DNA of 64,000 bases from positions 89,892,397 through 89,956,396 of the forward strand of contig CM044305.1 of the NCBI GenBank assembly GCA_024291935.2, given 5' to 3'. This DNA comes from Okapia johnstoni. Its lineage: Eukaryota; Chordata; Mammalia; Artiodactyla; Giraffidae. The translations under genes and the position numbers were made by a program. The stretch's first letter is position 1, and every line of letters starts with the position of its first letter. This document shows, piece by piece, positions 36,389 to 49,235 of the stretch. A model generated the notes under the pieces. The model was not told the DNA's origin, did no database searches, and was given only the letters and a program-made list of their open reading frames with translations.

Positions 36389-36842
36389 TTAACGAAATTA
36401 GCTGACTTCCATCTGTTTTTTGTTATTTGCTTCTCTCTGTGTCAAAGTTAATAACAGCAAGATTCCAGTAACTTGAGAGTTCTGATTGGTTGAGTTCCAA
36501 TGAATTGAGTTTTTACCTACCACCAATAACTGAGAGTTGAGTTTAACTTGAGAAATAGCCTCATGATTCTTTGAGTATATTATTTGCAAAGGAAAAGTAT
36601 TAAAACTAATCACTCACTCAAAGACCTGTGATAAATTCTGTATTTGATTATTTTAAGGGTCTTGAGCAGCATCAAGTATTATACTTCAGATGAAGAAATT
36701 CGTTCAGTAAAGTTTTCTTCGAGTGAACTAAAATTAAGCCTCTCCAATCATTTAGCTTTCTTTGGTTAAATGTGTTTTGTGTTGAAATACCAGTAGAAGA
36801 AGAATAAAAGATCTTAAGTCAGTTTGGGAGTAATTTAGGCAC
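36389..36842. other. Unique non-coding DNA
   Basis: A+T-rich, with no recognised gene, RNA or repeat between two BOV-A2 copies in the same orientation. Confidence 0.4.
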
Positions 36843-37105
36843 CACCCCACTCCAGAACTCTTGCCTGGAAAATCCCATGGACGGAGGAGCCTGGTAGGCT
36901 GCCGTACATGGGGTTGCTAAGAGTCGGTCACAACTGAGCGACTTCACTTTCACTTTTCACTTTTATGCATTGGAGAAGGAAATGGCAACCCACTTCAGTG
37001 TTCTTGCCTGGAGAATCCCAGGTACGGGGGAGCCTGGTGGGCTTCCGTCTATGGGGTCGCACAGAGTCGGACACGACTGAAGCGACTTAGAAGCAGCAGC
37101 AGCAG
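36843..37105 (+). repeat. BOV-A2 SINE, slightly 5'-truncated
   Basis: It starts inside the first monomer (caccccactccagaactc), lacking the first dozen bases of the family start, and ends in an (agc)n tail. It lies about 450 bp from another BOV-A2 in the same orientation. Confidence 0.92.
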
Positions 37106-37379
37106 TTACTGACAATTCTTATTTCATTATATTTAAATGTAGTCCTCTCTTCAAGGGTTTAACCTCTTTTTAATAGCACAATTAGGCACTAAAATAGGAA
37201 AAGTGAATCACTAGTAAATCTCAAGCCTCCTTATTCTACTTTTAAATAAACATTCACCTTTCTATTCTTCTAATCTATCTAAACTCAAGTGTTCATTCCT
37301 TTCATTTCCATTTTCTTCAACTCTTCCTTATGTTCCCTTATAGATACGACAGGAATACAAGAGCACTGGTTTTGTGTAG

Positions 37380-38605
37380 TCTGTTCAATTCAGTCGCTCA
37401 GTTGTGTCCGACTCCTTGCGACCCCATGAACTGCAGCACACCAGGCCTCCCTGTCCATCACCAACTCCTGGAGTCCACTCACACCCATGTCCATTGAGTT
37501 GGTGATGCCATCCAACCATCTCATCCTCTGTCGTCCCCTTCTCCTCCTGCCCTCAATCTTTCCCAGCATAAGGGTCTTTTCAAATGAGTCAGCTCTTCGC
37601 ATCAGGTGGCCAAAGTATTGGAGCTTCAGCTTCAACATCAGTTCTTCCAATGAACACCCAGGACTGATCTCCTTTAGGATGGACTGGTTGGATCTCCTTG
37701 CAGTCCAAGGGACTCTCAAGAGTCTTCTCCAACACCACAGTTCAAAAGCGTCAATTCTTTGGCACTCAGCTTTCTTTATAGTCCAACTCTCACATCCATA
37801 CATGATCACTGGAAAAAACATAACCTTGACTAGTCGGACCTTTGTTGGCAAAGTAATGTCTCTGCTTTTTAATATGCTGTCTAGGTTGGTCATAACTTTC
37901 CTTCCAAGGAGTAAGTGTCTTTTAATTTCATGACTGTAGTCACCATCTGCAGTGATTTTGGAGCCCAAAAAAATGAAGTCAACCACTGTTTCCCCATCTA
38001 TTTCCCATGAAGTGATGGGACCAGATGCCATGATCTTAGTTTTTTGAATGTTGAACTTTAAGCCAACTTTTTCACTCTCCTCTTTCACTTTCATCAAGAG
38101 GCTCTTTAGTTCTTCTTCACTTTCTGCCATAAGGGTGGTGTCATCTGCATATCTGAGGTTATTGATATTTCTCCCGGCAATCTTGATTCCAGCTTGTGTT
38201 TCTTCCAGCCCAGCATTTCTCGTGATGTACTCTGCATATAAGTTAAATAAGCAGGGTGACAATATACAGCTTTGACATACTCCTTTTCCTTTTTGGAACC
38301 AGTCTGTTGTTCCATGTCCAGTTCTAACTGTTGCTTCCTGACCTGCATACAGGTTTCTCAAGAGGCAGGTCAGGTGGTCTGGTATTCCCATCTCTTTCAG
38401 AATTTTCCACAGTTTGTGGTGATCCACACAGTCAAAGGCTTTGGCATAGTCAATAAAGAAGAAATAGATGTTTTTCTAGAACTCTCTTGCTTTCTCAATG
38501 ATCCAGCGGATGTTGGCAATTTGATCTCTGGTTCCTCTGCCTTTTCTAAAACCATCTTGAACATCTGGAAGGTCACGGATTACGTATTGCTAAAGCATGT
38601 AAATA
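37380..38605 (-). mobile_element. 5'-truncated BovB LINE
   Basis: Reverse orientation. The BovB 3' end (cagtcgctcagttgtgtccg) lies at about 37,385, and the element extends to about 38,600, where the sequence leaves the family shortly after atcttgaacatctggaagg and gtattgctaaagc. It is younger-looking than the copy at 15.7 kb because a long frame remains open. No convincing target duplication was found. Confidence 0.9.
37390..38427 (-). pseudogene. BovB reverse transcriptase C-terminal part
   Basis: This is an unbroken frame of 345 codons but only the C-terminal part of a much longer RTE protein, so it is a truncated remnant. In order it shows: [21 protein letters not shown]; the [20 protein letters not shown] block, in which the family RQG has become CQS; the catalytic [11 protein letters not shown]; a thumb region [15 protein letters not shown]; and the C-terminal part with [21 protein letters not shown] and [16 protein letters not shown]. 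The catalytic YADD is kept. The changed RQG motif and the missing endonuclease argue against activity. The aspartate block of motif A lies just upstream beyond a frame break. Confidence 0.9.
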
Positions 38606-41600
38606 TGTATAAATACTCATGCCTACTTATCTATATACACATACATCTTATTCTTGAATGTCTGCTTTGGGGTATATAAAATGTATCCATCTATCTCATT
38701 TATTTATCACAATAGCCCTTTGAAATAAGGCTTTTTACCCCAGTTTTTGTCTTTAGAAATAAGGGAGCCTAGATGTTCTTAATCCATTTTAAATTAAGTT
38801 TCTTACCCTTTCCTCACGATTTAAATAATATTTTATATTTTTTAAACATAGAAATAAGTGTTTTCCCTTTGGGGGCCATGCGTGTATTCCAGTGGGATTC
38901 TGAGGTTCCCACCATTTTGACCCACACTTTTGGGAACTGACTTCAGGGCTTATTCTTAAGAGTCTCAGTGGTATAAAAATTTGGTCTTTTGAGAGTGGAT
39001 TTAATTTTTGGAAAGGATGTACTGTCTCGAAAAGCCAAGCCTGATGAGCAACTGAAGGTGGATCAAGCTGGGTAATGCTGTTTTTGTTCATTGATAAGGT
39101 GTGAACCTGAAGGAATGAGTGTGCTTTACTTGTATGACTCAGATACAGGCTCTAAAGGAATTTTCCCAAAGGTTCTCCAAAATGTGAAGTACTGGCACTG
39201 AAGAGGTTACTTTTGAAAGACAAAAGTCACTTTTTTTAAATGCTGAGAATTTTATTAAAACAAAGTAGGCTCTTTGCTTTTTAGGCAGGCAGTGGTCATT
39301 ACAGGATAGGGGACCAGCCTGTTCTGTGATGATTTAAGTATAATTTTACGTTCACTGACCACACCTTCTATAGAACAAAGGCTCCATCTCCTCAGTAGGA
39401 GTCACTTATTTTGAAAACTCTAGGCTTTGCCTACTTAAATAACACATAACCTCTTCAATCTCCTTAGTAAGCACTGGATCAAAAAGAGTGGATTGAATGT
39501 CCTGCTGCTGTAGGAAATACCTTAATGAAGAGAAGTGCCTCTGTTAATCAGATTGAGGAATCTCAAAAGTTAGGTAACTTACTCCAAACCTCCCAAATAT
39601 AAAGAACTGGTTGCATGTAGATTTATTCCATGCTAGTAAGACTGAGTTCTAGTAGGACTAGAGTGCTAGTAGGACTGAGTGCTAGTAGAACTCAGTTCAG
39701 GACTGAGCAACAAATGTAATAGGCAACATTCAACATCCTTTTAATCCTGGGTGGCCACAGTGTGAAAAAGGACTTTAAGGGCCCAGTGACAGAAACATGC
39801 TGGAAAATAAATAATCGGATTCAGGAGAAATCACACTCAGAAGCAGTAAGGAGCAGTCACAGCTCTGTGGCATCTTGCTTCTTTGCCACTGAAATGTAGC
39901 CAACACTTCAGGGCAGGGTGTGCAGCCCACTTGCACACAGCACATGGCACAGTGCCTTTCCTGAGGGTCACTAGATTTTCATACTTCTTTGAAGAAACTC
40001 TGATGCCTCTCCTTCTAATGCTTTGTCTGCAAAGCACAAGCATATAGAAATTAGCCTTGCTGGAGTTCTTTGAAGCTACAAACCCAGGGTTGCCAGCTTG
40101 GGGTTTTTCTATTATATTATGCAATGACACAGTCAGGGTGCTCAGTTCTTGAACCATTATGCAGTAAAGGAGCACACAGGTACTCCTTTAAGAATGTCCG
40201 CTAGTAATTCAAGTTTGTTCTGTGGCATATGTTCCCTTAAAAGAGAAAGAGCCCTTCAGAGGGATGGTACTGGCCAGAGAGGGCTACCACTAATGTATGC
40301 TTTGACAAGCGACTTCTACAGCTCAAGTTGAACTACTCTTTTCCTTCTGGCTTTGATCTGAGCCTTAGTCATTCATTACACATTATTATAACCCATTGAT
40401 TTAAATTCCACTGTTTTTCCTCATACTATCCTTCTTGGTCTTCCTTTCTAGGCCCATTAAAGGAATTGTTTCTTAGAAACAGTATGAAGAGAAACCAACA
40501 GCCCTTCGATATCTCCATATTTCCTTCCTTCTCCACCTCTTACCTACCTCTCTCTCTCAAAATCACCTGCATTATGAAGTCTTCCGTTTGTACCTGAGTG
40601 TGTGAACCTTTTAAATTTCACATAATACCCAAAGTATATAAGAAAAAAACTTTAATAAATGTACTACTTAAGCATATGCCATTTTAAATGTTAACTTTTC
40701 CTCTGACCTTATGTAAAATGTAAAGATCTAAACAGTATCATAAGCACCCTCCCACTTAATTGTCACCGAGGCAACCAGAACCTTCAAGCAACTGGCAGAA
40801 GTTTCCATTGCAGGTAAAATCTGGGGAAGCACTGCCCAGGAAGCCCGCATTCCAAAGCTGGCTGTCTAGGTCTTCCCACACATGGGAAACTCTGAAGTTA
40901 CTTAGAAATAGATTACATGTGCTAATTGCAGCCGTCAATGGTTTTGGAAGACAAGGGATTCTGTGGCTTTCATCTGCTGATTGTGATACATTATTGGTTT
41001 GTGTGCATCTGGGGCAAAGAATTCAGGGTGGTATAAAAAAGGTTGCGTTTACCAAAGAAATATTGCTCCATACATGGATTGTCTTTAAGGTGTTAGAAAG
41101 TGGGTTTCTTTCTTTCTTTTTTTTTTTTTAGAGTAAACAGTGACACAGACCAGTGGAGAAGTGCAAATGTCAATTTCTTTCTCTCTTTGCCTTATGAAAT
41201 AGAAAAGCAAATCTTAGGCCTTAGGATGAAGTGGACAAAGATGGAGGGTACTGGGGGAGGCAGCAAAAGGAATATGAGAGATTTAATGCATTCATCTCTA
41301 ATTTCCTACATTCTTCTGAATCATTCTGTTCTCTATTCTTGGACCTATACAAACTTTGGTTTTCATCGGTGTTGGGAAGTACTGATTCAGCTTGTCATGG
41401 GGAACTCTCAGAAGATATCTAGTCCAGACCTTTTCACTATTCTTTTGTTCTTTCACTGGTTCTTTCCTTCATTTATTTACCAAACATTTTAAAACACTCA
41501 CTCCATTCAAGGTGAAAGTGATACAAATATAAATAAGGCATAGTCCCTGCTCAGAAAGAGTTCCCAGCCTAGTGGGGGAGGCAGAGATGTAATAATAGAA

Positions 41601-42544
41601 AGGGAAGGGATTGAGTTGTGTCCAAAATACAGTGGGGGCGCAAAAGGGAGAATGATTACTTTTTCCAAAGGAAGTTTAAATAATGATAGGAATCCAAAGA
41701 GCAGGTGACACCATTACTGATGAAGAAAATGAAGCACAGAGAAGGGAGGTGAGTTGCCTAAAGTCTTGTGGGAGGCAGACTGTGACATCACCTTACCATT
41801 GTCATTGATGTCACACCTCAGCACAGTAATAACCTGAACCATTCACTCAAAGAACAACACAGACAAAAGTATATTCTCCTGTGGAACACAGGATGCCAGA
41901 GAGAATGATTAAAGGGAAAGATTCAATACTTCCTCTCATTTTCCCTCTTCTTTCTTTTACCTCTCCCCAGGATTATTCTGCTCAGCCAGAGCTACCCAAG
42001 ATAGCCTAGACTTGGGGCTTCATAAGTCTTTTTCTAAGTAAGCTGTCACCAAGGTTCAAGGTGTATTTGTAAGAGTGAAGTCTTAGAGTTGGTAAAGATT
42101 GTATTTCTAAACATCCATAGCTGAGAGCTTACACCAATGAGTGCACATGCCACCCTCATCTGAGAGTGACAAGGAGTCCACTCTGCTGGGGCAGCATCAG
42201 TAGAGAGCAGTTTTACTGCATGAAAGGAAAACAGTCTTCCCTTCTCTCACATTAATCTAAACACCTCATTCCCCAATGATGCCACCCTCTGGAAACGTTA
42301 CTCAAGTTACTTACAATACCGAATTCAAGGGGCTCCTTTATTAAGCCTTCATCTGAGGGTTTTGCTTCACAAGGTTTGAACATTAAGAAAAATAACAGCA
42401 ACAGCAGACACAATCTGGTAATCCAGTAAGCTGTTTTTTTATCATTACTTGTTAATAATAAAGACAAAGTTAAGGAATAATTAGCTCACCTCTTTCTGTA
42501 GCATATTTGTGAAATAGGCCCATATCCCTATTAGAGATACAATA
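38606..42544. other. Long unique non-coding stretch
   Basis: Nearly 4 kb have no young repeat, which is unusual in this window. No coding exon could be recognised; the longest frames (130 codons, 41,100-41,492; 123 codons, 40,760-41,131) have no motifs and the former starts in a T-run. A short minisatellite is at 39,631-39,707, and a reversed MIR-like trace (gaagaaaatgaagcacagag) lies near 41,715. Confidence 0.4.
39631..39707 (+). repeat. Short minisatellite, 16-17-bp unit
   Basis: About four and a half copies of tgctagtaggactgagt, with variants tctagtaggactagagt and gctagtagaactcagt, are arranged head to tail. The copy number may vary between individuals. Confidence 0.8.
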
Positions 42545-42784
42545 TGTATATCAGAGAGCTTCCCAGGGGGTTTAGTGGTAAAGAACCCACCTGCCAATGC
42601 AGCAGACGTGGGTTTGGTCCCTGGGTCGGGAAGATCCTCTGGAGTAGGAAACAGCAACTCACTCCAGTATTCTTGCCTGGAAAATCCCATGAACAGAGGA
42701 GCCTGGTGGGCTGCAGTACATAGGGTCACAAAAGAGTTGGACACAACTTAACAACTAAAACAACAGCAACAGTGTATATCAGAG
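42545..42784 (+). repeat. Bov-tA SINE with 12-bp target duplications
   Basis: Full SINE in plus orientation between copies of tgtatatcagag (42,545-42,556 and 42,773-42,784), with an aacaactaaaacaacagca tail. Confidence 0.94.
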
Positions 42785-43339
42785 GGAATAAGACGGTGGA
42801 TGATTTATCTAAGAATATGGAATGTATAATAAATCGGTAGTGCTAGAGGCAACGACACAGACACTCAAGGCAGGGCTTAACTTCTTTTGGGTCACATTCT
42901 AATCAGCAAATAAAGCACATGTGTAAAATATGGAAGTGAATATGTGCCCTGCCCCTGTATTTTATAGCTCGGCGATTACAGGAATGTTGTACCAAAGTAA
43001 ATGTTGTAAAAAATTCCTTTTTCACATACTGTCATTTAAATGAGAATGCTAGCGGTAAAAAACAAAAGATTATGATGTCTATTAGTTTTTTCTTCTCAGA
43101 TTTTATTTTTCTACTTATATGGCAAGAATTTATGTAAAGATTTCTATGTGCTTATAACTTCTATGTGTTCTACAGCTTCTAAAAGTTATAAACTCATTTG
43201 ATCCTCAGAACTACCATTGAGGTATATAATATTATATCCCCAAATAACAGATATTAAACAAGTTTTTTAATTCAAATTTGTTAACAAAGAAACAGCTACA
43301 TATTAACCTCCCATAATCATTCCACATTCAAATGGAATA
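42785..43339. other. Unique A+T-rich DNA
   Basis: No gene or repeat was recognised. Confidence 0.4.
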
Positions 43340-44440
43340 GACTAAATTCTTCCAATAAAAATTATTAGATTCATAAATATGTAGAAATTAAGCAACACAT
43401 TGCTGAAAAACCAAAGGGTCAAAGAAGAAACAAAAAAAGATAAAAGAGAACCATGACACAAATAAAACTGAAAGCACAATATACTGAAATTTATGGGATG
43501 CAGCACAAGTAGTTCCATGCTGCTGCTGCTGCTAAGTCGCTTCAGTCATGTCTGACTCTGTGTGACCCCATAGACGGAAGCCCACCAGGCTCCCCCATCC
43601 CTGGGATTCTCCAGGCAAGAACACTGGAGTGGGTTGCCATTTCCTTCTCCAATGCATGAAAGGGAAAAGTGAAAGTGAAAAGTAAAAGTGAAGCCGCTCA
43701 GTCGGGTCCGACTGTTCGCGACCCCATGGACTGCAGCCCACCAGGCTCCTCCGTCCATGGGGTTTCCCAGGCAAGAGTACTGGAGTGGGGTGCCGTTGCC
43801 TTCTCTGGTAGTTCCATGAGGGAAGTTTATAGTGATAAATGCCTATATTAAGAAACAAAAAAGGTCTAAATTAACAGCTTAACTTCACACCTCAAAGAAC
43901 TAGAGAAAGAACAAAGCCCAAAGTTAGCAGAAGAGAGGAGATACCAATTGCAGAGCAAAAATAAATGAAGTGGAGTTTAGAAGAACATTAGAAAACATCA
44001 ATGAAGTGAAAATGTTGTTCTTTTTTTTTCAGAAGGTAAGCAAAATTGTCAAATCTTCAGCTAAACTAAGAAAAAAAAGCAATGATAAAGAAGGAAATCC
44101 TACCATTTGCTATAACATAGATGAACCTTGAGGGAACTATGCTGAGTGAGATAAGTCAGACAGAGAAAGACAAATACTGTACGCTCTCACTTATGTATGG
44201 AATCTAAAATACTGAATCTCACTGAAGCAGAGAGCAGAATGGTGGGTCCCAGGGGCTGTAGGGAGAGGGAAATGGGAACGTGTCAGCTAAAAGGTACAAA
44301 GCTTGTGAGAAAAGTTCTGGAGATCTGCTGTACGACATAGCGCCAGTGGCGAACAGTACTGTACACTTACATTTTGATAAGAAGGTAGATCTTATAGTAA
44401 GTGTTCTTGCTACCAAACAAATGACAACAATAAAAATAAA
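43340..44440 (+). repeat. Old L1 fragments split by a SINE
   Basis: Plus-oriented L1 ORF2 pieces (gaaattaagcaacacattgc; ctcaaagaactagagaaaga; tgttcttt...agaaggtaagc) are followed from about 44,096 by the L1 3' end (ctgagtgagataagtcagac; caaatactgtacgctctcac; gaatggtgggtcccaggggc). The ORF2 to 3'-end jump shows an internal deletion, or two separate fragments. No long frame remains. Confidence 0.75.
43509..43818 (-). repeat. BOV-A2 SINE with 11-bp target duplications
   Basis: A dimeric BOV-A2 in reverse orientation lies between gtagttccatg copies (43,509-43,519 and 43,808-43,818), inserted into the old L1. Confidence 0.93.
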
Positions 44441-44563
44441 GAGGAAACTTAAGGAAGTGACGCATACTTCTATGGCCTTGATAGTGGTATTGGTTTCATG
44501 GATATATATTTATCCCCAAGCTCATCTATTTGTATACATTAAATATCTCGAGCTTATTTTGTA

Positions 44564-44849
44564 TGGAGAAGGCAATGGCACCCCACTCCAGTGCTCTTGC
44601 CTGGAAAATCCCATGGACGGAGGAGCCTGGTAGGCTGCAGTCCATGGGGTCGCGAAGAGTCAGACACGACTGAGCGACTTCACTTTCACTTTTCCCTTTC
44701 ATGCACTGGAGAAGGAAATGGCAACCCACTCCAGTGTTCTTGCCTGGAGAATCCCAGGGACGGCGGAGCCTGGTGGGCTGCTGTCTATGGGGTCGCACAG
44801 AGTCGGACACGACTGAGGCGACTTAGCAGCAGCAGCAGCAGCAGCAGCA
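44564..44849 (+). repeat. BOV-A2 SINE with (GCA)n tail
   Basis: A near-consensus dimeric BOV-A2 ending in eight or so GCA units (44,825-44,849). Its closeness to the family suggests a young copy, and the GCA tail is a likely polymorphic microsatellite. Confidence 0.94.
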
Positions 44850-45573
44850 AGTATACTAGTATGCATTTGACCATTTTCCATTGCTATTATTTCTTATGAC
44901 TCAGTGCCATATTCTGGAAAGGGGTAACATAGAATATTATGTTTTTTCGGGAACTATGGTAGTACCATATTGCTTCTCTGTTTCTCTGTCTCTATCTCTT
45001 ATTAACTGCTCTTCAGAAAATGCTCTAAGATGATAACAACTGAGAAAATCATTTAAAAAATCCATAGAAAAGACATGTTACAACTTTATATCAAAACAAG
45101 TTAGAAACCATAGTATCATTTCTTCATTCATTGGTTGGAATGAAACCAAAACTGCAAATGAATGGGCAGATGTGGAAAATGTACACTGTATACACCAAAG
45201 GATCCTGAACCATGATGACCTGCAATTCCCTTGTCTCACTGAAAATTTGGTAAGACCACAACTCCTCTGAAGAGCTGTGGGCAAGATGTCAATCCAAAAC
45301 AAAGAGAGATGCTAGGCACGTTGTGGTATAAAAAGAGGTAAGTCAGATCCTTAAGGAGAGCTGTATAAGCTAGTTTGGGAAATGAGATAACATGCAGAAG
45401 AAAAAAAAACACAAAATCATTAGGCAAGCAGTCTGTGACTGAGTATTAAGCTGTGAATCAAACTAGGGAATGGTTAGGGACAAGTTTTTTGGGATATTGA
45501 AGACTTCAAGGAGTCCTTGCAGAAAAGTAAGATTTGGGTTCCTTGGAGGAGTCAAGAATTGTGCTAAGACTGA
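44850..45573. other. Unique non-coding DNA
   Basis: No gene or repeat was recognised. Confidence 0.4.
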
Positions 45574-46083
45574 AACCTAGACAGTGTATTCAAATGCAGA
45601 GACATTACTTTGCCGACAAAGGTCCGTATACTCAAAGCTATGTTTTTTCTGGCAGTCATGTATAGATGTAAGAGTTGGACCATAAGGAAGGCTGAGTGCT
45701 GAAAAATTCATGCTTTTGAATTGTGGTGTTGGATAAGACTCTTGAGAGTCCCTTGGACTGCAAGGAGATCAAATCAGTCAATCCTATAGAAAATCAACTT
45801 TGAATATTCGCTAGAAGGACTGATTCTGAAGCTGAATCTCCAATACTTTGCGCACCTGATGCAAAGAGCTGACTCATTGGAAAAGACCATGATGCTGGAA
45901 AAGATAGAAGGCAGGAAAAGAAGGGGCCGACAGAGGACGAGATGGTTGGATGGCATCACCGACTCAATGGACATGAACTTGAACAAGCCCCGGGAGATGG
46001 TGATGGACAGGGAAGCCTGGTGTGCTGCAGTCCATGGGGTTGCAAACAGTCAGACACGACTAAGTGACTGAACAACAACAACA
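45574..46083 (+). mobile_element. BovB LINE 3' fragment
   Basis: Only the last 0.5 kb of BovB is present, starting at aacctagacagtgtattc and ending at cgactaagtgactgaacaac. The C-terminal coding region ([26 protein letters not shown]) is still readable at 45,859-46,071, but stops and frameshifts precede it. It is inactive. Confidence 0.92.
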
Positions 46084-46091
46084 CTCATTTA

Positions 46092-46316
46092 ACATTCCAT
46101 ATGTGGTAGGCACACTTGTAAGTGCTTTGTAATTCATTTGTCATAATCATTCTATGAAGTAGGCACTATCATTACTCTCATTTTTACTGAAGAGGAAACT
46201 GAGGAACAGAGAGATTAAATTACTTGCCCAAAACCACCCAGCTAATGAGTGGCAGAACCAGGATTCAAATCCAAACAGTTTAGATCCAAGTCAATGCACT
46301 TAGCCACTACAGTATG
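46092..46316 (-). repeat. MIR SINE, nearly full length
   Basis: Reverse orientation with clear core words: gaagaggaaactgaggaaca, acttgcccaaaaccacccag, gagtggcagaaccaggattc and a tRNA-like end at cacttagccactacagta. This is an ancient mammalian element that is well kept. Confidence 0.9.
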
Positions 46317-47492
46317 CTACAATTTGCCGAACATTTCTGATGAAATGTTCCCATTTAAAAAACACATATTGTAAAGTTAAAAAATAGATAAATAAACTAA
46401 TTATTTTAAAAAAATTAATAAAAAACACAGAAAATAATTCCTTTTGGTCCAATTGTGAGGAAAGATTAGACAGGCAGTGAAAGTGCCTGGCACAAGGAAG
46501 GCACTCCATAAAAAGCTGCTGCTTTTCTTAATTCCTCTTGGAAACTCAGCCTTTTCCTGGTTCTTGGAAGGAACCCTGACTTGGTATTTTCCAGAATACC
46601 TTTCCGCTTAGATCTTCTACCCCTGCTTGATTCTTGAGCCCATCACTATACTCCATTTGTGTTTTGAATGGTCTCTTAGTACATATTATGTCCCCAGCCT
46701 CAAGTACCTACTTCACTATATGGAGCAAGTAAACCTCCAGAATATAAGACCTCCTGGTCAGTAGTTATAGAACCATACCTGGTTGTGTTAAGACAGCACA
46801 TCCCTGAAGCAATTGGAGACTTATGTCCACTATAGGCACTTATGTACTCAGCAGGTACTTCATAAATATCTGTTGATTGTGTGCCTGGCTCTGTGCTATG
46901 TGATGCATGGTATACAAAACAAATAGAAAAGAGAAAAGGAATACAAAACAGGATAAAGGGAGTAGGGAAGACAGTACGGGCCAAGGAGTTCTATCCTCCA
47001 TCCAGGGGTGATGGACATTGGATTAGTCCAGCTTTAGTCCTCAGTAGCCCTTAGGCTGCTTCCAGATTCCTTTTCTCTCTTCCTACTCCCACCCCCAGCA
47101 CCATTTAGCCATCCTTCATCTGCTGGGTTGAGGTCTCAGCTTCCAGGATTTAAATAATCTGATAAAAGTAACCTGTGCTAAAAGTGTTCATCTAGCTAAA
47201 AGGTTAATGTGTTATTCTTCCTGGGTAATTTGTTCATTTAGAGAAGGGTTTTTTGAAGACATTATGGCATGATGGCAGGAAATTTCACATCTATTTGCAG
47301 CCTGGAGAGGAAGAGAATGCTCCCCTCCAACCTAGGCTTTCAGGATTAGCCTTGGTCTGATTTCTATGGTCATTTTCAAAATCTCTCTGGTGCCAATGTG
47401 ACTGTCTGCTGTCTTTTAATATGCTCCACCCGAGTGTGATTCAAAGGGAGAAACTTATGGTCCTCTTCTTTTGTATTTGGGATGCATGTGAT
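46317..47492. other. Unique non-coding DNA
   Basis: No gene or repeat was recognised except A-rich patches near 46,376-46,430. Confidence 0.4.
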
Positions 47493-47690
47493 CAGAGGTA
47501 AAGAATCTGCCTGCAGTGCAGGAGACTTGGGTTCGATCCCCAGGTTGGGAAGGTCTCTTGGAGAAGGAAATGGCAACTCACTCCAGTATTCTTACCTGGA
47601 GAATCCCATTAATAGAGGAGCCTGGCGGGCTACAGTCCGTGGGATTGCAAAAAGGGCAGACAAGACTTAGCAACTGAACAACAACAATCT
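47493..47690 (+). repeat. Bov-tA SINE, head shortened
   Basis: It starts inside the tRNA-like head (cagaggtaaagaatctgcct) and runs through gttcgatccccaggttggga to the tail gcaactgaacaacaac. The first 15-20 bases of the family are missing. Confidence 0.9.
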
Positions 47691-47786
47691 CTCTGGGTCC
47701 AGGAAGAAAATTCTCCTGATTGCAAGAGGAGCTGATAAATGGACTATTTGTCCATGGATGAAATTAGTCAGCACTCTTGATCTGGT

Positions 47787-47968
47787 AGGCAGAATTCTAA
47801 GTGCTTTACCTATGCTACCATTTAATTCTCACCACAAACACCATGACACAGGTGCTATCTTTGTCTCCAGTTTTTATAAAAGCATTGAGGCACAGAGAGA
47901 GTAACTTGTTCAAGGTCGCACTCTTAGTAAGTGAGCACAGGGAATGGGGCTATAGGATCTATACCTTT
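47787..47968 (-). repeat. MIR SINE
   Basis: Reverse-oriented MIR core: attctaagtgctttacctat, aagcattgaggcacagagag and aacttgttcaaggtcgcact follow the family order. Confidence 0.75.
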
Positions 47969-49069
47969 AATCATCACATTGTATCAATCAACATCTCAAA
48001 TTCAAGTTTCCCTTCTTGAATAGCAACAGCAGGTGGACCAGACATAGTCACTGGCTCACAGCGACTCACCACTGAGGCACACGTTCTCATGCCACGCCCC
48101 CCCATTTGCAGGCCAGAGACAGATCACTCATCTGACACTCTGACCTTGCTAGTAGGAGTTACTCTGGGGCTGATATCACCTTGTTCTTTTCTGTGTTGCA
48201 CAAGATTGACAAGAAACTGGCTTTCAAGCTCTCCCTTCTCCAGTCCACACCAAAAAGGGAAGGAATGCTTAAACCCCAGTGGTTGCTCTGAAGGTTTGGT
48301 AAGGAGCCATTCAAGTGTGACTAATCCTATTTTATAAAAGTAAAGGGAAGACATGCCAAATTACGCCTCCAGTATGACTATAGCCAAGCCAGTCTTGTCT
48401 CTGTCACAGGCAAGCCCTCCAAATCTGCAATGGCCTCCACCTACTCTCACCAGTGGAGCACTTACTATGTTCCAGGCCCTGTAGGTGCTTTCAAACCTTC
48501 ATCATATATAACACTATAACATATGCTACAATGAAGGTTCTAGAATTTTCTGGATTTCATTCATGAGGAAATTGAGAGGGATTAAATATTATCTGAGGTC
48601 ACTATATTACCAATAGATATTTTTTAGCTTCTTGCTCATTTTTCTGCCTTTGTTCATTACCATTCAGTATCATCTCAGGTTCCATGATTAAGGGTACTGG
48701 TTCATACTGATATTATATTCATAATATCATGAAAGCAAACATGTGATGAGATCATAATTATTTTTTCAGAGATCATAATTATTGTACCAACATGTTGCAT
48801 GGAGGTTAGAGCATGTTTTAACATGAGTAAAAGTTAGATATTTAAAACCTCGAAAATTGGAATAGGAAGGATTTCCTATACATGCGAATGTAAATCTTTC
48901 ATATTTATGTTTACTATTCTTTCTGTGGTGACAAATCTAATGAAATTATGATATGGAGTGTTTGTCACTTCACATCGTTTAAGGCCTTACAGAAGTATCT
49001 GATTTGGCCTTAGTCAGGCACAGATCGTTAAAAGACAATTCAACTTGGGTGCCTTTAAAAAAAAAGAAC
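47969..49069. other. Unassigned DNA with a weak MIR trace
   Basis: A MIR-like reverse segment may lie at 48,455-48,610 (gagcacttactatgttccag; catgaggaaattgagag). No gene is recognised. Confidence 0.4.
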
Positions 49070-49235
49070 TCAAATCTAATGAATTTGTCTCTCGTTTAAA
49101 AAAGTAGTTGCTTTACAATGTTGTGTTAGTTTTTACTGTGCAGCAAAATGAATCAGCCATACGTATACATACATTGCCTCGCTTTTGGACTTCCTTCCCA
49201 GCCAAGTCACAACAGTATATTAAATAGCGTTCACT
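49070..49235 (-). repeat. L1 3' UTR fragment
   Basis: The reverse complement matches the ruminant/cetartiodactyl L1 3' UTR type that contains the aacacaacattgtaa word (here gttgctttacaatgttgtgt in the plus strand). It is followed at once by a BOV-A insertion and then a CHR SINE. Confidence 0.55.
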
